Shown: one piece after another, positions 37,584 to 48,203 of the stretch
How positions within the stretch are numbered: position 1 is the stretch's first letter
Layout: every line of letters begins with the position of its first letter
From: Falsigemmobacter faecalis
GTDB lineage: Bacteria > Pseudomonadota > Alphaproteobacteria > Rhodobacterales > Rhodobacteraceae
Length of the DNA: 64,000 bases
Reading direction: 5' to 3'
Assembly (NCBI RefSeq): GCF_003863335.1
Contig: NZ_RRAZ01000003.1
Location: 160,603-224,602, forward strand
The notes under the pieces: generated by a model
The model's input: the letters and a program-made list of their open reading frames with translations, nothing else
Told to the model about the DNA's origin: nothing
Databases searched by the model: none
Made by a program: the position numbers and the translations under genes

Positions 37584-39215
37584 TCAGAGCTGATCCTTCA
37601 GGCGGAAACGCTGAATTTTTCCGGTCGCGGTCTTCGGCAGCGCGCTCACAAAACGGATGCGCCGGGGGTATTTATAGGGCGCAATCATTGATTTTACGTG
37701 ATCCTGAAGGGTTTTGCAGAGGGCCTCATCGCCGGTCTGCCCCTCAGCACAGACGACAAAGGCTGAGACGATCTGCCCGCGTTCAGCATCAGATTCGGCG
37801 ATGACGGCGCATTCGGCCACCGCCAGATGCTTGAGCAAAGCGGCCTCCACCTCGGGGCCTGCGATATTATATCCCGCTGAGATAATCATATCGTCAGAGC
37901 GCGCCGCGAAGTGGAAATAGCCCTCTTCGTCCTGCCAGAAGCTGTCGCCGGTCAGGTTCCAGCCCTTCAGGACATATTTTTTCTGCCGCTCATCCGCGAG
38001 ATAGCGGCAACCGGTCGGGCCGCGCACCGCAAGCCGGCCGATGTCGCCGCGCGGCAGCTCCTTGCCCGCCTCATCGACGATCTTCGCCTCATAGCCGCTG
38101 ACGGGCTTGCCGGTGCAGCCGGGGCGGTGGTCGGTAAAGCGGTTCGACAGGAAGATATGCAGCATCTCGGTCGCGCCGATCCCGTCGAGCATGGGCTTGC
38201 CGGTGCGTTTGATCCATTCCTCATAGACCGGCGCGGGCAGGGTCTCTCCGGCGCTGACCGCCGCGCGCAGCGACGACAGATCCGCCCCTTCCGCCATGGC
38301 ACGCAGCATGACCCGGTAGGCCGTGGGGGCGGTAAAACAGACGGTCGCTTTATATTTCTGAATGATCTCAATCATATTCTGCGGCGAAGCAGTCTCCAGC
38401 AGGCAGGCGGTTGCGCCAAAGCGCAGCGGAAAGACCGCAAGCCCCCCGAGGCCGAAGGTAAAGGCCAGCGGCGGTGAGCCGATGAAGACATCCGAGGGCT
38501 GAACATCCAGTACCTCTTTGGCATAACCATCCGCGATCGCCAGAATGTCGCGGTGAAAATGCATGGTGGCCTTGGGCGCGCCCGTGGTGCCCGAGGTGAA
38601 GGCCAGCAGCGCCACATCATCGCGCCCCGTCGGGACGGGGGCAAATTTCACCGGCTTATCAAGGGCCAGGCGGTCAAGCTCGGCCTCGTGGCTGGCGGTG
38701 CCGTCGAAGGCCACAATATGGCGCAGGAATTTTGAACTGGCGGCGCAGGCCTGCATCTCCTCCATCAGGCGGCTGTCGCACAGCGCGTGGGTGATCTCGG
38801 CCTTATCGACGATCTGCGCCAGTTCCCCCGCCCGCAGCATGGGCATGGAGTTGACCACAACCGCCCCTGCGCGGGTCGCGGCCAGCCAGCAGGCCACCAT
38901 GGCCGGGTTATTGGCCGAGCGGATCAGCACCCGATTGCCGGGTTGCAGCCCGTAATCTTCGACCAGCACATGGGCGATGCGGCTGGTCCAGTCGGCCAGC
39001 TCTTTATAGGTGCGCCGCCGCCCGTTGCCGATCAGCGCGGTGTGATCGCCAAAGCCGCGCTCGACCATGCGGGTGGTCATCTCTTCGCCCGCATTCAGCC
39101 AGTCTGGATAGCTCAGGCTGCCCTGCGGCAGCTCCGGCCAGAGCGCGGCGGGGGGGAGATTGTCACGGGTAAAACTATCGCTGTGGCCCGAAGGGCCGAG
39201 GGCAGGTGCAGACAT
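37584..39215 (-). CDS. 2-aminobenzoate/benzoate-CoA ligase family protein
   Basis: 543-residue AMP-forming ligase. P-loop FTSGTTGAPKATMHFHRD, IGATEMLHIF, LTGDSFWQDEEGYFHF and the catalytic Lys in KTATGKIQRF. The N-terminus (FTRDNLPPAALWPEL) and the middle PPLAFTFGLGGLAVFPLRFGA match the aryl-CoA ligases annotated as 2-aminobenzoate-CoA ligases. Context agrees: upstream in the same run are RidA, acyl-CoA dehydrogenase, enoyl-CoA hydratase and a MarR regulator. Substrate is inferred; benzoate-like acids are the alternative. Start MSAPALG is chosen because the longer reading runs back into ridA. Confidence 0.85.
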   Translation of the reverse strand: MSAPALGPSGHSDSFTRDNLPPAALWPELPQGSLSYPDWLNAGEEMTTRMVERGFGDHTALIGNGRRRTYKELADWTSRIAHVLVEDYGLQPGNRVLIRSANNPAMVACWLAATRAGAVVVNSMPMLRAGELAQIVDKAEITHALCDSRLMEEMQACAASSKFLRHIVAFDGTASHEAELDRLALDKPVKFAPVPTGRDDVALLAFTSGTTGAPKATMHFHRDILAIADGYAKEVLDVQPSDVFIGSPPLAFTFGLGGLAVFPLRFGATACLLETASPQNMIEIIQKYKATVCFTAPTAYRVMLRAMAEGADLSSLRAAVSAGETLPAPVYEEWIKRTGKPMLDGIGATEMLHIFLSNRFTDHRPGCTGKPVSGYEAKIVDEAGKELPRGDIGRLAVRGPTGCRYLADERQKKYVLKGWNLTGDSFWQDEEGYFHFAARSDDMIISAGYNIAGPEVEAALLKHLAVAECAVIAESDAERGQIVSAFVVCAEGQTGDEALCKTLQDHVKSMIAPYKYPRRIRFVSALPKTATGKIQRFRLKDQL

Positions 39216-39262
39216 TCCGGTTTCCCTGTGGTGCGGGCCTCTGACGGGCCCTTTGCAGAATG

Positions 39263-39289
39263 TAAAAGGCCCCCCTTTCGGGAGGCCCT
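39263..39289 (-). terminator. Hairpin between ridA and the aryl-CoA ligase
   Basis: Minus strand: GGCCTCCC-GAAA-GGGGGGCC then TTTTACATT, just after the RidA stop. Looks like a terminator or attenuator inside the aryl-CoA run. Confidence 0.75.
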
Positions 39290-39294
39290 GTAGT

Positions 39295-39711
39295 TTAAGC
39301 TTCGTCGGGGATGACGGCCGTTGCCTCAATCTCGACTTTGGCGCGATCCTCCACCAGAGCGACCACCTGAACCAGGGCCATGGCGGGGAAATGTTTGCCA
39401 AGCGTGTCGCGATAGGCGCTGCCGATCTCACGCAGAGAGGCGAGATAGTCTTTCTTATCCGTGACATACCAGGTCAGGCGCACGATATGCTCTGCCCGTC
39501 CTCCGGCGCAGGTCAGCACCTCAAGGATGTTCTGCAGGGTCTGGCGGACCTGACCTGCCAGGTCATCGGTCTCAAATTCCTGCTGACCGTTCCAGCCGAT
39601 ATGACCGCCGAGAAAGACCAGTTTGCCCCGGGCGGCCACGCCATTGGCATAGCCTGCCGCGGCCTTCCAGCCCGAAGGGTGAAGAAATTCATGCGGAGAA
39701 AGCTCGCTCAT
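39295..39711 (-). CDS. RidA family protein of the aryl-CoA cluster
   Basis: 138 residues, second RidA-family gene of the window. Motifs: KLVFLGGHIGWNG, VRQTLQNILEVLTCAGG, HIVRLTWYVTDKKDY and VQVVALVEDRAKVEIEATAVI. It has a longer N-terminal extension than the RidA at 4.7 kb and lies between the ligase and acyl-CoA dehydrogenase genes. In a 2-aminobenzoyl-CoA route an enamine/imine intermediate must lose ammonia, which would suit a RidA-type deaminase; this is inference from context. Confidence 0.87.
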   Translation of the reverse strand: MSELSPHEFLHPSGWKAAAGYANGVAARGKLVFLGGHIGWNGQQEFETDDLAGQVRQTLQNILEVLTCAGGRAEHIVRLTWYVTDKKDYLASLREIGSAYRDTLGKHFPAMALVQVVALVEDRAKVEIEATAVIPDEA

Positions 39712-39727
39712 CACGCGCTCCTTGAAA

Positions 39728-40867
39728 TTAACCGTCGAGGGTGGCGCGGGCGATGACGACTTTCTGGACGTCACTCGCGCCTTCATAAATACGCAGGGCC
39801 CGGATTTCGCGGTAGAGCCCCTCTACCGCCATCCCGTGCCGGACACCGTCTCCTCCGTGAAGCTGCAGTGCCGCATCAATGACGCGCTGCGCGGCCTCGG
39901 TGGCGTAAAGCTTGGCCATGGCGGCCTCACGGGTGATGCGGGCCGCGCCCTGATCCTTGGTCCAGGCGGCGCGGTAGACCAGCAGGGCTGCGGCATCCAC
40001 CTCAAGCGCCATATCGGCGATATGGCCCTGAACCATCTGCAGTTCATGCAAAGGCGCGCCGAAAAGCTGGCGGGATTTGACGCGCGAAAGCGCCTCATCC
40101 AACGCCCGCCGCGCCATGCCAAGCGCCGCCGCCCCCACCGTGGGCCGGAAGATATCGAGCACCGACATCGCAATCCGGAAACCTGATCCCGCCTCACCGA
40201 TCAGCGCCGAGGCGGGCAGGCGGATGTCATTAAAGCGCAGATGCGCGAGGGGATGGGGGGCGATGACCTCAATCCGCTCAACCACCTCAAGGCCGGGGGT
40301 CTCGGCGGGCAGCAGGAAGGCCGAAAGACCCTTGGCGCCCGGCGCCTCACCCGTGCGGGCAAAGACCACGTAAAGATCGGCGATACCGCCGTTGGAGATA
40401 TAGGTTTTCTCGCCCGAAAGGAGGAAGTGATCCCCCTCACGCCGCGCCGTGGCCGTTGAGCGCGCCACATCGGAGCCCGATCCCGGCTCGGTCAGCGCAA
40501 AGGCCGAGATCGCCTTGCCCGCGCGGGTGCGCGACAGCCATTCCTGCTGCTGAGCACTGCCGAAAAGGGTCACCGCCCCCATCCCAAGCCCCTGCATCGC
40601 AAAGGCAAAATCGGCGAGGGCGTCATGGCGGGCCAGGGTCTCACGGATCAGGCAGAGGCTGCGGACATCCAGCCGCTCACCGCTGGTGGCACCGCTATGC
40701 ACCAGCCAGCCGCCTTCGCCCAGCATCCGCACCAGGGCGCGGCAGGCGGCATCGGTGTCGCTGTGATCCACCGGCAGATGCGCGGCGCACCAGGTATCCA
40801 GCGCTTCGGCCAAAGCGCGGTGGCGGTCCTCAAAGAAGGGCCAGGTCAGAAAGCTGCGGTCTGCCAA
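39728..40867 (-). CDS. Acyl-CoA dehydrogenase family protein
   Basis: 379-residue flavoprotein. N-terminal helical domain, then [16 protein letters not shown] and [10 protein letters not shown] (FAD and substrate contacts), [25 protein letters not shown] and a C-terminal [34 protein letters not shown] carrying the usual catalytic-Glu region. Introduces an alpha-beta double bond into an acyl-CoA, here presumably a ring-derived one. The start is a TTG with GAGGAG upstream ([12 protein letters not shown]); the open frame further upstream is spurious. Confidence 0.88.
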   Translation of the reverse strand: MADRSFLTWPFFEDRHRALAEALDTWCAAHLPVDHSDTDAACRALVRMLGEGGWLVHSGATSGERLDVRSLCLIRETLARHDALADFAFAMQGLGMGAVTLFGSAQQQEWLSRTRAGKAISAFALTEPGSGSDVARSTATARREGDHFLLSGEKTYISNGGIADLYVVFARTGEAPGAKGLSAFLLPAETPGLEVVERIEVIAPHPLAHLRFNDIRLPASALIGEAGSGFRIAMSVLDIFRPTVGAAALGMARRALDEALSRVKSRQLFGAPLHELQMVQGHIADMALEVDAAALLVYRAAWTKDQGAARITREAAMAKLYATEAAQRVIDAALQLHGGDGVRHGMAVEGLYREIRALRIYEGASDVQKVVIARATLDG

Positions 40868-40892
40868 AGTGGTCTCCTCAGATCTCAAAGAT

Positions 40893-40922
40893 GGCCCGCC
40901 CGATGTCCCCGTCGGGCGGGCC
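40893..40922. terminator. Strong hairpin between the enoyl-CoA hydratase and acyl-CoA dehydrogenase genes
   Basis: GGCCCGCCCGA / TCGGGCGGGCC, an 11-bp perfect stem with an 8-base loop and no T tract. May slow transcription or protect mRNA ends inside the operon. Confidence 0.6.
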
Positions 40923-40962
40923 GTTCGGCTGCGCGGCTCCCCTCGCGCGGCCGATCCGATGC

Positions 40963-41767
<805 letters not shown>

Positions 41768-41781
<14 letters not shown>

Positions 41782-42223
41782 TACGACGCTCCCCCATGCG
41801 CTTCAGAATGGCGCTCATTGTGTCGAGATCCTCATCGGGAAGATCTGCAAAAATCCGGCTGACCTCATCCGAGTGATCCCTTGCGAGGGTCATGAAACGC
41901 GTGGTCCCCGCTTCGGTCAGCGAGACAAAGACCGTCCGCCGGTCGGTCTCTGAGGGCGAGCGTTTCACCAGCCCGTCTTTCTCAAGGCGGTCGACCACGG
42001 CGGTCGCATTTCCGTTGGAGACCAGCAGCATACGGCTGAGATCCGACATGCTGATCGCCTCTCCCCGACGCCAGAGGGCGGCCATCACGTCAAAGCGCGG
42101 CAGCGTGGTGCCATGCGAGACGCGCAGAAACTCCCGCAACTCGGCTTCGGCCGCGCGGGTGGTCAGCAACATGCGCAGCCAGAGCTTGAGTTCCCGCCGG
42201 TTGCGGTCGTTGTCGTCCTTCAT
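41768..42223 (-). CDS. MarR family transcriptional regulator
   Basis: 151 residues with the MarR winged helix: [47 protein letters not shown] (recognition helix and wing) and [12 protein letters not shown]. First gene of the minus-strand aryl-CoA run and overlapping the hydratase gene, so it most likely represses its own operon until an aryl-CoA ligand binds, as with related BadR/HpaR-like proteins. The start MKDDNDRN is the first ATG outside an Arg/Cys-rich non-native extension. Confidence 0.9.
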
Positions 42224-42330
42224 GCTGCCCGCCCCGCAACAGAGGGGGCGGCAGGGACGGCGGATACGGCCGGGACGCGGGGGCAAAGCATGGCAACCTC
42301 TCAATTCAGTGCCTCCAGGGTAGCAGGACT

Positions 42331-42356
42331 GAAAAATTCTTCAAACTTAAAATTTC
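42331..42356. promoter_or_regulatory. AT-rich imperfect inverted repeat in the MarR/flavoprotein divergent promoter
   Basis: GAAAAATTCTTCAAACTTAA then AATTTC: an AT-rich island in otherwise GC-rich DNA, with matching GAAA/TTTC ends and partial symmetry. Lies in the 252-bp gap between the divergent MarR and flavoprotein genes, 108 bp from the MarR start. A MarR operator is a reasonable guess only. Confidence 0.35.
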
Positions 42357-42475
42357 TGGCTTAAAGCAAAATTGGCCTGCCTTGCGAAGCGGCCGAAACT
42401 CTGGCAACCGACGCGCTTGTTTTGACAGGGCAGCCGATCCGGGCTTTGCTGCCCTTCCGGTGCAGGAGTGGGCAG

Positions 42476-43654
42476 ATGGCGGCAGAGGCATGGGTGATCG
42501 GCGCAGGTCCGGCCGGGCTGATGGCGGCGGGGGAACTCGCCCGGGCTGGCTATGCCGTCCATATCGCGGAGGCCATGCCCTCGCCCGCGCGCAAGCTGCT
42601 GATGGCGGGCAAATCCGGGCTGAACATCACCAAGGATGAGCCTTCGGCGGCGCTTCTGGCGCAATATGGCGGGGCTGCGGACTGGCTTGCGCCGATCCTC
42701 GCCGGGTTCGGCCCCCAGGAGGTAAAGGCCTGGGCCGAAGCGCTTGGGCAGCCGGTTTACACCGGCTCTTCGGGGCGGGTGTTTCCGCTGGTGCATAAGG
42801 CCTCGCCCCTGCTGCGCGCCTGGCTGGCGGAGCTGGAGGGGCTGGGCGTGCAGATGCACCGGCGCTGGCGCTGGACGGGGTTTGCCGGGGCGGATCTCTG
42901 CTTTGAGACGCCGGAGGGCGCAGTGCAGGTGACGCCCGCGCCTGTGGTTCTGGCGCTTGGCGGGGCGAGCTGGTCGCGGCTGGGCTCTGACGGTTCCTGG
43001 GCTGCGATTCTTGAGCGCGAGGGGGTTGAGCTTGCGCCCTTCGCGCCGTCGAATGCGGGGCTTCTGATCGGCTGGTCGGCCTTTATGGAGAAACATTTCG
43101 GCGCGGCGCTGAAGGGGTTGCGGCTCTCGGCGGGTGACATTGCGCTGCGCGGCGAGGCGGTGATCTCGGCGCGCGGGCTGGAGGGGGGCGGGCTTTACCC
43201 GCTGACACCGGCGCTGCGCGCGGGCGCGGTGCTGCGGCTGGATCTCTTTCCCGACCTCACGGAAGCGGCGCTGGCGGCGCGGCTGGCGAAGACGGCAGGC
43301 GGATCAGCGGCCAATCGTCTGCGCAAAGCGGGGCTCGATGCCGCGAAGCAGGCGCTTGTGATGGAGGTGGCCCGCCCGCTTCCGGCAGAGCCTGCAGCCC
43401 TGGCGGCGCTGTTGAAGCATCTGCCGGTGCCGCATCAGGGCCCAAGGCCGCTGGATGAGGCGATCTCAACCGCCGGGGGCGTCACCCGCGCAGCGGTGGA
43501 CGACGGGCTGCAGCTGCGCGCCCGCCCTGGTGTCTTTGTGGCGGGGGAGATGCTGGACTGGGAGGCGCCCACCGGGGGCTATCTGCTGACCGCCTGCCTT
43601 GCGACGGGACGTCACGCGGGGCGGGCCGCAGCGGGCGGGAAGGCCCCTCTCTGA
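42476..43654 (+). CDS. TIGR03862/HI0933-like NAD(P)/FAD-dependent oxidoreductase
   Basis: 392-residue flavoprotein. N-terminal FAD-binding WVIGAGPAGLMAAGELARAGY, then SPARKLLMAGKSGLNIT, the GSSGRVFPLVHKA segment and the C-terminal TAGGVTRAAVDDGLQ, GEMLDWEAPTGGYLLTACLATG motifs of the BaiN/HI0933 family. Substrate and physiological role are not known for this subgroup. GCAGGAG lies before the chosen ATG. Divergent from the MarR gene. Confidence 0.88.
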   Translation: MAAEAWVIGAGPAGLMAAGELARAGYAVHIAEAMPSPARKLLMAGKSGLNITKDEPSAALLAQYGGAADWLAPILAGFGPQEVKAWAEALGQPVYTGSSGRVFPLVHKASPLLRAWLAELEGLGVQMHRRWRWTGFAGADLCFETPEGAVQVTPAPVVLALGGASWSRLGSDGSWAAILEREGVELAPFAPSNAGLLIGWSAFMEKHFGAALKGLRLSAGDIALRGEAVISARGLEGGGLYPLTPALRAGAVLRLDLFPDLTEAALAARLAKTAGGSAANRLRKAGLDAAKQALVMEVARPLPAEPAALAALLKHLPVPHQGPRPLDEAISTAGGVTRAAVDDGLQLRARPGVFVAGEMLDWEAPTGGYLLTACLATGRHAGRAAAGGKAPL

Positions 43655-43853
43655 AGAGGAACCGGGCAGGTCCAGGCGGAGATCTTCGTTAATTTTCACG
43701 CGCCTGCCTCTCCCCCGCCTGGGGTGATAAATTCTTAACTCGACATACCTCTAAAAAAATCGTGAAGAGGCGCGCGGCTCATGGCATATTTGAGCCTGCG
43801 ATTTCCCGTAAGTGCAGGGCCTCCGCGCGTCGGACCTCTCAGGAGCATAGTAA

Positions 43854-44243
43854 ATGCTGAACGAATTCAAAACTTTCATCATGCGCGGCAATGTCATGGA
43901 CCTTGCTGTCGGGATCATCATGGGCGCGGCTTTCACCGCCATCGTCACCTCAATGGTGGATGACCTGGTGAACCCGCTGCTGGGGATCTTCATTGGCGGC
44001 ATCGACTTTTCTTCGCTGAGCTTTGGCATCGGCGACGCGCAGTTCATGTATGGCAACTTTATCAATGCGATCATCAAGTTCGTCGTCATCGCCTGGGTCG
44101 TCTTTCTGCTGGTGAAGGGGTTGAACAAGATGAAGGACATGGCGATTCGCAAAGAAGAGGTGGCGGCGGCCAATGCTCCGGCAGCCCCCACCCAGGAAGA
44201 ACTGCTGACCGATATCCGTGATCTGCTGGCGCGCAAGGTCTGA
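43854..44243 (+). CDS. mscL: Large-conductance mechanosensitive channel MscL
   Basis: 129 residues with two membrane helices: MDLAVGIIMGAAFTAIVTSMVDDLVNP (pore helix, glycine/alanine packing) and FINAIIKFVVIAWVVFLLVKGLNK, plus a cytoplasmic helix ending in LLTDIRDLLARK. Opens on membrane tension as an osmotic safety valve. Preceded by CAGGAG and by about 200 bp of AT-richer, gene-free DNA; followed by a strong terminator. Confidence 0.96.
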   Translation: MLNEFKTFIMRGNVMDLAVGIIMGAAFTAIVTSMVDDLVNPLLGIFIGGIDFSSLSFGIGDAQFMYGNFINAIIKFVVIAWVVFLLVKGLNKMKDMAIRKEEVAAANAPAAPTQEELLTDIRDLLARKV

Positions 44244-44264
44244 GGCCCGGCCCGGTTTTTTCTG

Positions 44265-44292
44265 AAAAGCGCCCTTCGGGGCGCTTTTTTTA
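44265..44292 (+). terminator. Terminator after mscL
   Basis: AAAAGCGCCC-TTCG-GGGCGCTTTT, a 10-bp stem with tetraloop and a TTTTTTT run. Confidence 0.93.
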
Positions 44293-44402
44293 TGCTGCAA
44301 TATTTCGCGGAAACTCTGCGCAACGGGGGCGGAAAGTCCCGCCGTTCAGGAATTTTGTGGCAGGATCTTGCGCAGACTGAGCAAATCTCTGAAGAGTGGC
44401 CC

Positions 44403-44864
44403 ATGGCTGAACTTGATCCTACCGACCGTCGCATCCTCTCTGTCCTGCAAAGGGACGGACGCATCTCCAACGCGGATCTGGCGGAGGAGGTGAATCTTTC
44501 CGCCTCGGCCTGTCACCGCCGCGTGCAGCGCCTGGAGGCGGAGGGCTATATCGACCGCTATACCGCGCTGCTTGATGCCCGCCGCATGGGGCGTCCGACC
44601 ACGGTTTTTGTGGAAATTACTCTGCAGGGTCAGGCGGATGAGGTGCTGGACGCCTTTGAGCGTGAAGTCGCAAAGGTGCCCGATCTTCTGGAATGCCATC
44701 TGATGGCCGGATCGGCGGATTATCTGCTGAAGATCGTTGCCCGCGATACCGAAGACTTTGCGCGTATTCACCGCCAGTATCTCAGCCGTCTGCCGGGCGT
44801 GGCACAGATGCAGTCGAGTTTCTCGCTGCGCACGGTGTTGCGCACCACGGCGCTGGCCGTCTGA
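44403..44864 (+). CDS. Lrp/AsnC family transcriptional regulator
   Basis: 153 residues. N-terminal helix-turn-helix (LDPTDRRILSVLQRDGRISNADLAEEV, SASACHRRVQRLEAEGYI) and a C-terminal RAM/AsnC ligand domain with LECHLMAGSADYLLKIVARD. Feast-famine regulators of this kind sense amino acids. The ATG at 44403 starts the conserved MAELDPTDRRIL. No enzyme gene is linked; its targets may be elsewhere. Confidence 0.93.
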   Translation: MAELDPTDRRILSVLQRDGRISNADLAEEVNLSASACHRRVQRLEAEGYIDRYTALLDARRMGRPTTVFVEITLQGQADEVLDAFEREVAKVPDLLECHLMAGSADYLLKIVARDTEDFARIHRQYLSRLPGVAQMQSSFSLRTVLRTTALAV

Positions 44865-44867
44865 TCC

Positions 44868-44906
44868 CCAAAGAAAAGCCCCCGGCACCGCATGGGCACC
44901 GGGGGC
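44868..44906 (-). terminator. Terminator after pnp
   Basis: On the minus strand GCCCCCGGTGCC-CATGC-GGTGCCGGGGGC (two mismatches) followed by TTTTCTTT, 38 bp beyond the pnp stop. Confidence 0.8.
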
Positions 44907-44943
44907 AATGGATCAGGCCTGACAGGCAGGCCTGAAGCGGGGC

Positions 44944-47082
44944 TCAGCCCTCGCCGTTTTCTTTGCCGGCAGCGATTTCTTCGCCGGTTTCCTGATCGAC
45001 CATCTTCATGCCGAGGCGGACTTTGCCGCGCTCGTCAAAGCCGAGCAGTTTCACTTTCACTTCCTGGCCTTCTTTCAGGATCTCATTCGGGTGCTGCAGA
45101 CGCTTGTTGGCGATCTGCGACACGTGAACCAGACCGTCACGCTTGCCGAAGAAGTTCACGAAAGCACCGAAGTCGACCAGTTTGACGACTTTACCGATGT
45201 AGACTTTGCCTTCTTCCGGCTCTGCCACGATCGACCAGATCATGTCATAGGCCTTCTTGATGGCATCGGCCGAGGACGAAGCGATCTTGATCACGCCGTC
45301 GTCGTTGATGTCGACTTTCGCGCCCGAGGTTTCCACGATCTCGCGGATGACCTTGCCGCCCGAACCGATCACTTCACGGATCTTGTCGGTCGGGATGGTC
45401 AGGGTTTCGATCTTCGGAGCGTATTCCGAGAAGCCCGAGGGGCCCGAGACCGATTTGCCCATTTCCTGCAGGATGTGCACGCGGCCGTCTTTTGCCTGCG
45501 CAAGCGCCTGCTTCATGATGGCGGGCGTGATGCCGGCAACTTTGATGTCCATCTGCATGGTCGTGATACCGGCTTCGGTACCTGCCACTTTGAAGTCCAT
45601 ATCGCCGAGGTGGTCTTCGTCACCCAGGATGTCGGTCAGAACAGCATAGGAGCCGTCGTCTTCCAGGATCAGACCCATGGCAACGCCAGCCACCGGGGCT
45701 TTCAGCGGAACGCCTGCATCCATCATCGCCAGCGAGCCGCCGCAGACCGAAGCCATCGAGGACGAGCCGTTCGATTCGGTGATCTCCGACACCACACGGA
45801 TGGTGTAGGGGAAGTCGGTCGGTGCCGGCAGCACGGCCTGCAGCGCGCGCCATGCCAGTTTGCCGTGACCGATTTCACGACGGCCCGGCGAACCCACGCG
45901 GCCCACTTCGCCCACCGAATAGGGAGGGAAGTTATAGTGCAGCAGGAAGTTCGATTTGTAGTTGCCGTTCAGCGCGTCGATGAACTGCTCATCTTCGCCG
46001 GTTCCAAGGGTGGTGACAACCAGGCCCTGGGTCTCGCCGCGGGTGAACAGTGCCGAGCCGTGGGTACGCGGCAGGATGCCGGTTTCCACGTTGATCGCGC
46101 GGACGGTGGTGGTGTCACGGCCATCGATACGGGTGCCGTTTTTCACAACGTCGCCGCGCAGGATGTCCGATTCCAGCTTCTTGATCGCCGAACCGAGGTT
46201 CAGGTCAGCCAGATCGTCTTCCGACAGCGTCGCTTTGATCGCATCAACGGCAGCTTTGATCGCGTTGGTGCGCTCCTGCTTGTCGCGGATTGCGAAGGCA
46301 GCGCGCATCTGCTTTTCACCAGCGGCTTTGACTTTCGCGTAGATCGCGGTCAGGTCCGGCGGGGTGAAATCGAAGGGCTCTTTCGCTGCATCTTCTGCCA
46401 GGTCGATGATCAGATCGATGACCGGCTGCATCTGGGCGTGGCCGAATTCGACAGCGCCGAGCATTTCTTCTTCGGTCAGCTCGTAGGCTTCCGATTCCAC
46501 CATCATCACGGCGTTCTTGGTACCGGCAATGACCAGGTCCAGGCGCTGCTCGGGCTTCGAGCGCAGCTGGGTCATGTCGTCCATCGACGGGTTCAGAACG
46601 TATTCGCCGTTCACGAAACCAACGCGGGCCGCACCGATCGGACCACGGAACGGAACGCCCGAGATGGTCAGCGCAGCCGAAGCCGCGATCATGGCCACAA
46701 CATCGGGGTCATTCACGAGGTCGCACGACAGCACGGTCGCCATGACCAGCACTTCATGCTTGAAGCCTTCGACGAAGAGCGGGCGGCACGGACGGTCGAT
46801 CAGACGCGAGACAAGGGTCTCTTTCTCCGACGGGCGTGCTTCACGCTTGAAGAAGCCGCCGGGGATCTTGCCGGCTGCGTAGTATTTTTCCTGATAGTGC
46901 ACGGTCAGCGGGAAGAAGTCCTGGCCCGGCTTCGGCGATTTCGCGAAGGTCACGTTGGCCATGACCGAGGTTTCGCCCAGCGTCGCAATGACCGAACCAT
47001 CGGCCTGACGGGCAACCTTGCCGGTCTCCAGCGTCAGCGTTTCACCGCCCCACTGGATTGATTTCTTCGAAATATTGAACAT
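44944..47082 (-). CDS. pnp: Polyribonucleotide nucleotidyltransferase (PNPase)
   Basis: 712 residues in the standard order: two RNase PH-like domains separated by a helical domain ([22 protein letters not shown] carries the phosphate-binding core), a KH domain ([18 protein letters not shown]) near residues 555-615 and an S1 domain ([20 protein letters not shown]) before an acidic tail. Phosphorolytic 3'-5' RNA decay and degradosome work. rpsO lies upstream on the same strand, the usual rpsO-pnp order, but about 850 bp away with an opposite-strand gene between. Confidence 0.97.
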   Translation of the reverse strand: MFNISKKSIQWGGETLTLETGKVARQADGSVIATLGETSVMANVTFAKSPKPGQDFFPLTVHYQEKYYAAGKIPGGFFKREARPSEKETLVSRLIDRPCRPLFVEGFKHEVLVMATVLSCDLVNDPDVVAMIAASAALTISGVPFRGPIGAARVGFVNGEYVLNPSMDDMTQLRSKPEQRLDLVIAGTKNAVMMVESEAYELTEEEMLGAVEFGHAQMQPVIDLIIDLAEDAAKEPFDFTPPDLTAIYAKVKAAGEKQMRAAFAIRDKQERTNAIKAAVDAIKATLSEDDLADLNLGSAIKKLESDILRGDVVKNGTRIDGRDTTTVRAINVETGILPRTHGSALFTRGETQGLVVTTLGTGEDEQFIDALNGNYKSNFLLHYNFPPYSVGEVGRVGSPGRREIGHGKLAWRALQAVLPAPTDFPYTIRVVSEITESNGSSSMASVCGGSLAMMDAGVPLKAPVAGVAMGLILEDDGSYAVLTDILGDEDHLGDMDFKVAGTEAGITTMQMDIKVAGITPAIMKQALAQAKDGRVHILQEMGKSVSGPSGFSEYAPKIETLTIPTDKIREVIGSGGKVIREIVETSGAKVDINDDGVIKIASSSADAIKKAYDMIWSIVAEPEEGKVYIGKVVKLVDFGAFVNFFGKRDGLVHVSQIANKRLQHPNEILKEGQEVKVKLLGFDERGKVRLGMKMVDQETGEEIAAGKENGEG

Positions 47083-47489
47083 CAGACATCCTATCTGGGT
47101 AACACAGGCCCATCCCGCGCTCCCTGTCTATATAGCGGCCCCATTGCCGCCGCCCCTGATCCTGTGCATGTGTCCGGGGGCTCGGACCTCACGTCTCAGA
47201 TAGCGTGGGTGCATACAGGAAAACGGCCTTTGTGAAAAGCATCATGTTTTATGGGGGAAAGGCCTTGCGCCTCCGGCTGCCGGTTCCCGCCGATGGGGGC
47301 GAAATCCTGTGGCAAACCCCGGGCAGGCGAAAAAGCGTCAGCCGGTTTCCCCGGTTTCGGCAGGCCTTTGCCAGGGCCGTCGCGGCGCTCTCCGGCGGGC
47401 GCTAAACGCTTGCGGCGGGGGGCAAAGCGGTCAGACTGCGCGGGCAGGTCAGATCCTGCGGTATCTTTTACAGTCAGGGAGGCGCTGAG
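47083..47489. other. 407-bp gap between pnp and the small secreted protein gene
   Basis: Holds the pnp promoter and leader on its left. A 66-codon plus-strand frame (47205-47405, from a GTG) has no recognisable motif, no clear ribosome site and a very Arg-rich end, so I do not call it a gene. No tRNA or other RNA seen. Confidence 0.5.
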
Positions 47490-47852
47490 ATGATCGGACG
47501 CTTTTACGCAAAGGTTGCAGCGCTGGTTCTGGTCGCCGGAGCCGCATCGGCTCAGGCACCGGGGATGGATGAGGCGGTGGCCGCGGCCAAAAACCAGCTC
47601 GGCGTGCTCGAATTTTGTCAGGCCGAGGGGCATATCGACGGCAAAGCCGTTGAGATTCAGAAAAAAATGTTCGGCCAGCTGCCCGCGCCCACAGATGCGG
47701 CCAAGGTTGAGGCCGCTTACGAAAAGGGCAAAGCCGGCACCGTTTCGGCCATGGGGGTTGAGCAATCGCTGAAAGAGGCCTCCGCCTCGCAAAACACCGA
47801 TATCTCGGCGCTGTGCAAGCAGATGGCGGCGGTGATTACGCAGACCGGTTAA
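47490..47852 (+). CDS. Small secreted protein, possible pore-forming ESAT-6-like family
   Basis: 120 residues. Signal peptide MIGRFYAKVAALVLVAGAASAQ, then a helical mature part: MDEAVAAAKNQLGVLEFCQAEGHIDGKAVEIQKKMFG and a late ALCKQMAA with a second Cys, so one disulphide is likely. Closely similar small proteins occur near rpsO/pnp in Rhodobacteraceae and, as I recall, carry the label pore-forming ESAT-6 family; I cannot verify that label or function here. Transcribed opposite to rpsO and pnp. Confidence 0.72.
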   Translation: MIGRFYAKVAALVLVAGAASAQAPGMDEAVAAAKNQLGVLEFCQAEGHIDGKAVEIQKKMFGQLPAPTDAAKVEAAYEKGKAGTVSAMGVEQSLKEASASQNTDISALCKQMAAVITQTG

Positions 47853-47878
47853 TTCAGCCGGCAGAGGGCCGGATATGA

Positions 47879-47912
47879 CAACGCCCGCGCCGGGGATCCG
47901 GCGCGGGCGTTG
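47879..47912. terminator. Strong hairpin between the secreted-protein gene and rpsO
   Basis: A 15-bp perfect stem (CAACGCCCGCGCCGG / CCGGCGCGGGCGTTG, 4-base loop) between convergent genes. No T run, but very stable. Confidence 0.8.
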
Positions 47913-47933
47913 CTGATTCGCTGTGCGAAAGAC

Positions 47934-48203
47934 TTAGCGGCGCAGGCCGAGTTTCGCGATGAGAGCCTGGTAACGGGCCTCGTCACGCGACTTCAGGTAG
48001 TCCAGCAGCTTGCGGCGCAGAGCAACCATCATCAGCAGACCACGACGCGAGTGGTTGTCTTTCTTGTGAGCTTTGAAGTGCTCGGTCAGGGTCGCGATGC
48101 GCGACGACAGGATTGCAACCTGGACTTCCGGCGAACCGGTGTCGCCTTCTTTGGTTGCGAATTCTTTGATCAGGCGGTTTTTTTCTTCGACGGTGATCGA
48201 CAT
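47934..48203 (-). CDS. rpsO: 30S ribosomal protein S15
   Basis: 89 residues, exactly S15 size: [58 protein letters not shown] and a final [13 protein letters not shown]. Binds the central domain of 16S rRNA early in 30S assembly. A canonical AAGGAG lies 6 bp before the ATG. Confidence 0.98.
   Translation of the reverse strand: MSITVEEKNRLIKEFATKEGDTGSPEVQVAILSSRIATLTEHFKAHKKDNHSRRGLLMMVALRRKLLDYLKSRDEARYQALIAKLGLRR

Noticed and set aside
45091..47061. Very long open frame (656 codons) opposite pnp
   Set aside because: Its protein is His/Arg/Asp-rich low-complexity of the type made by reading GC-rich genes backwards; pnp on the other strand has full homology.
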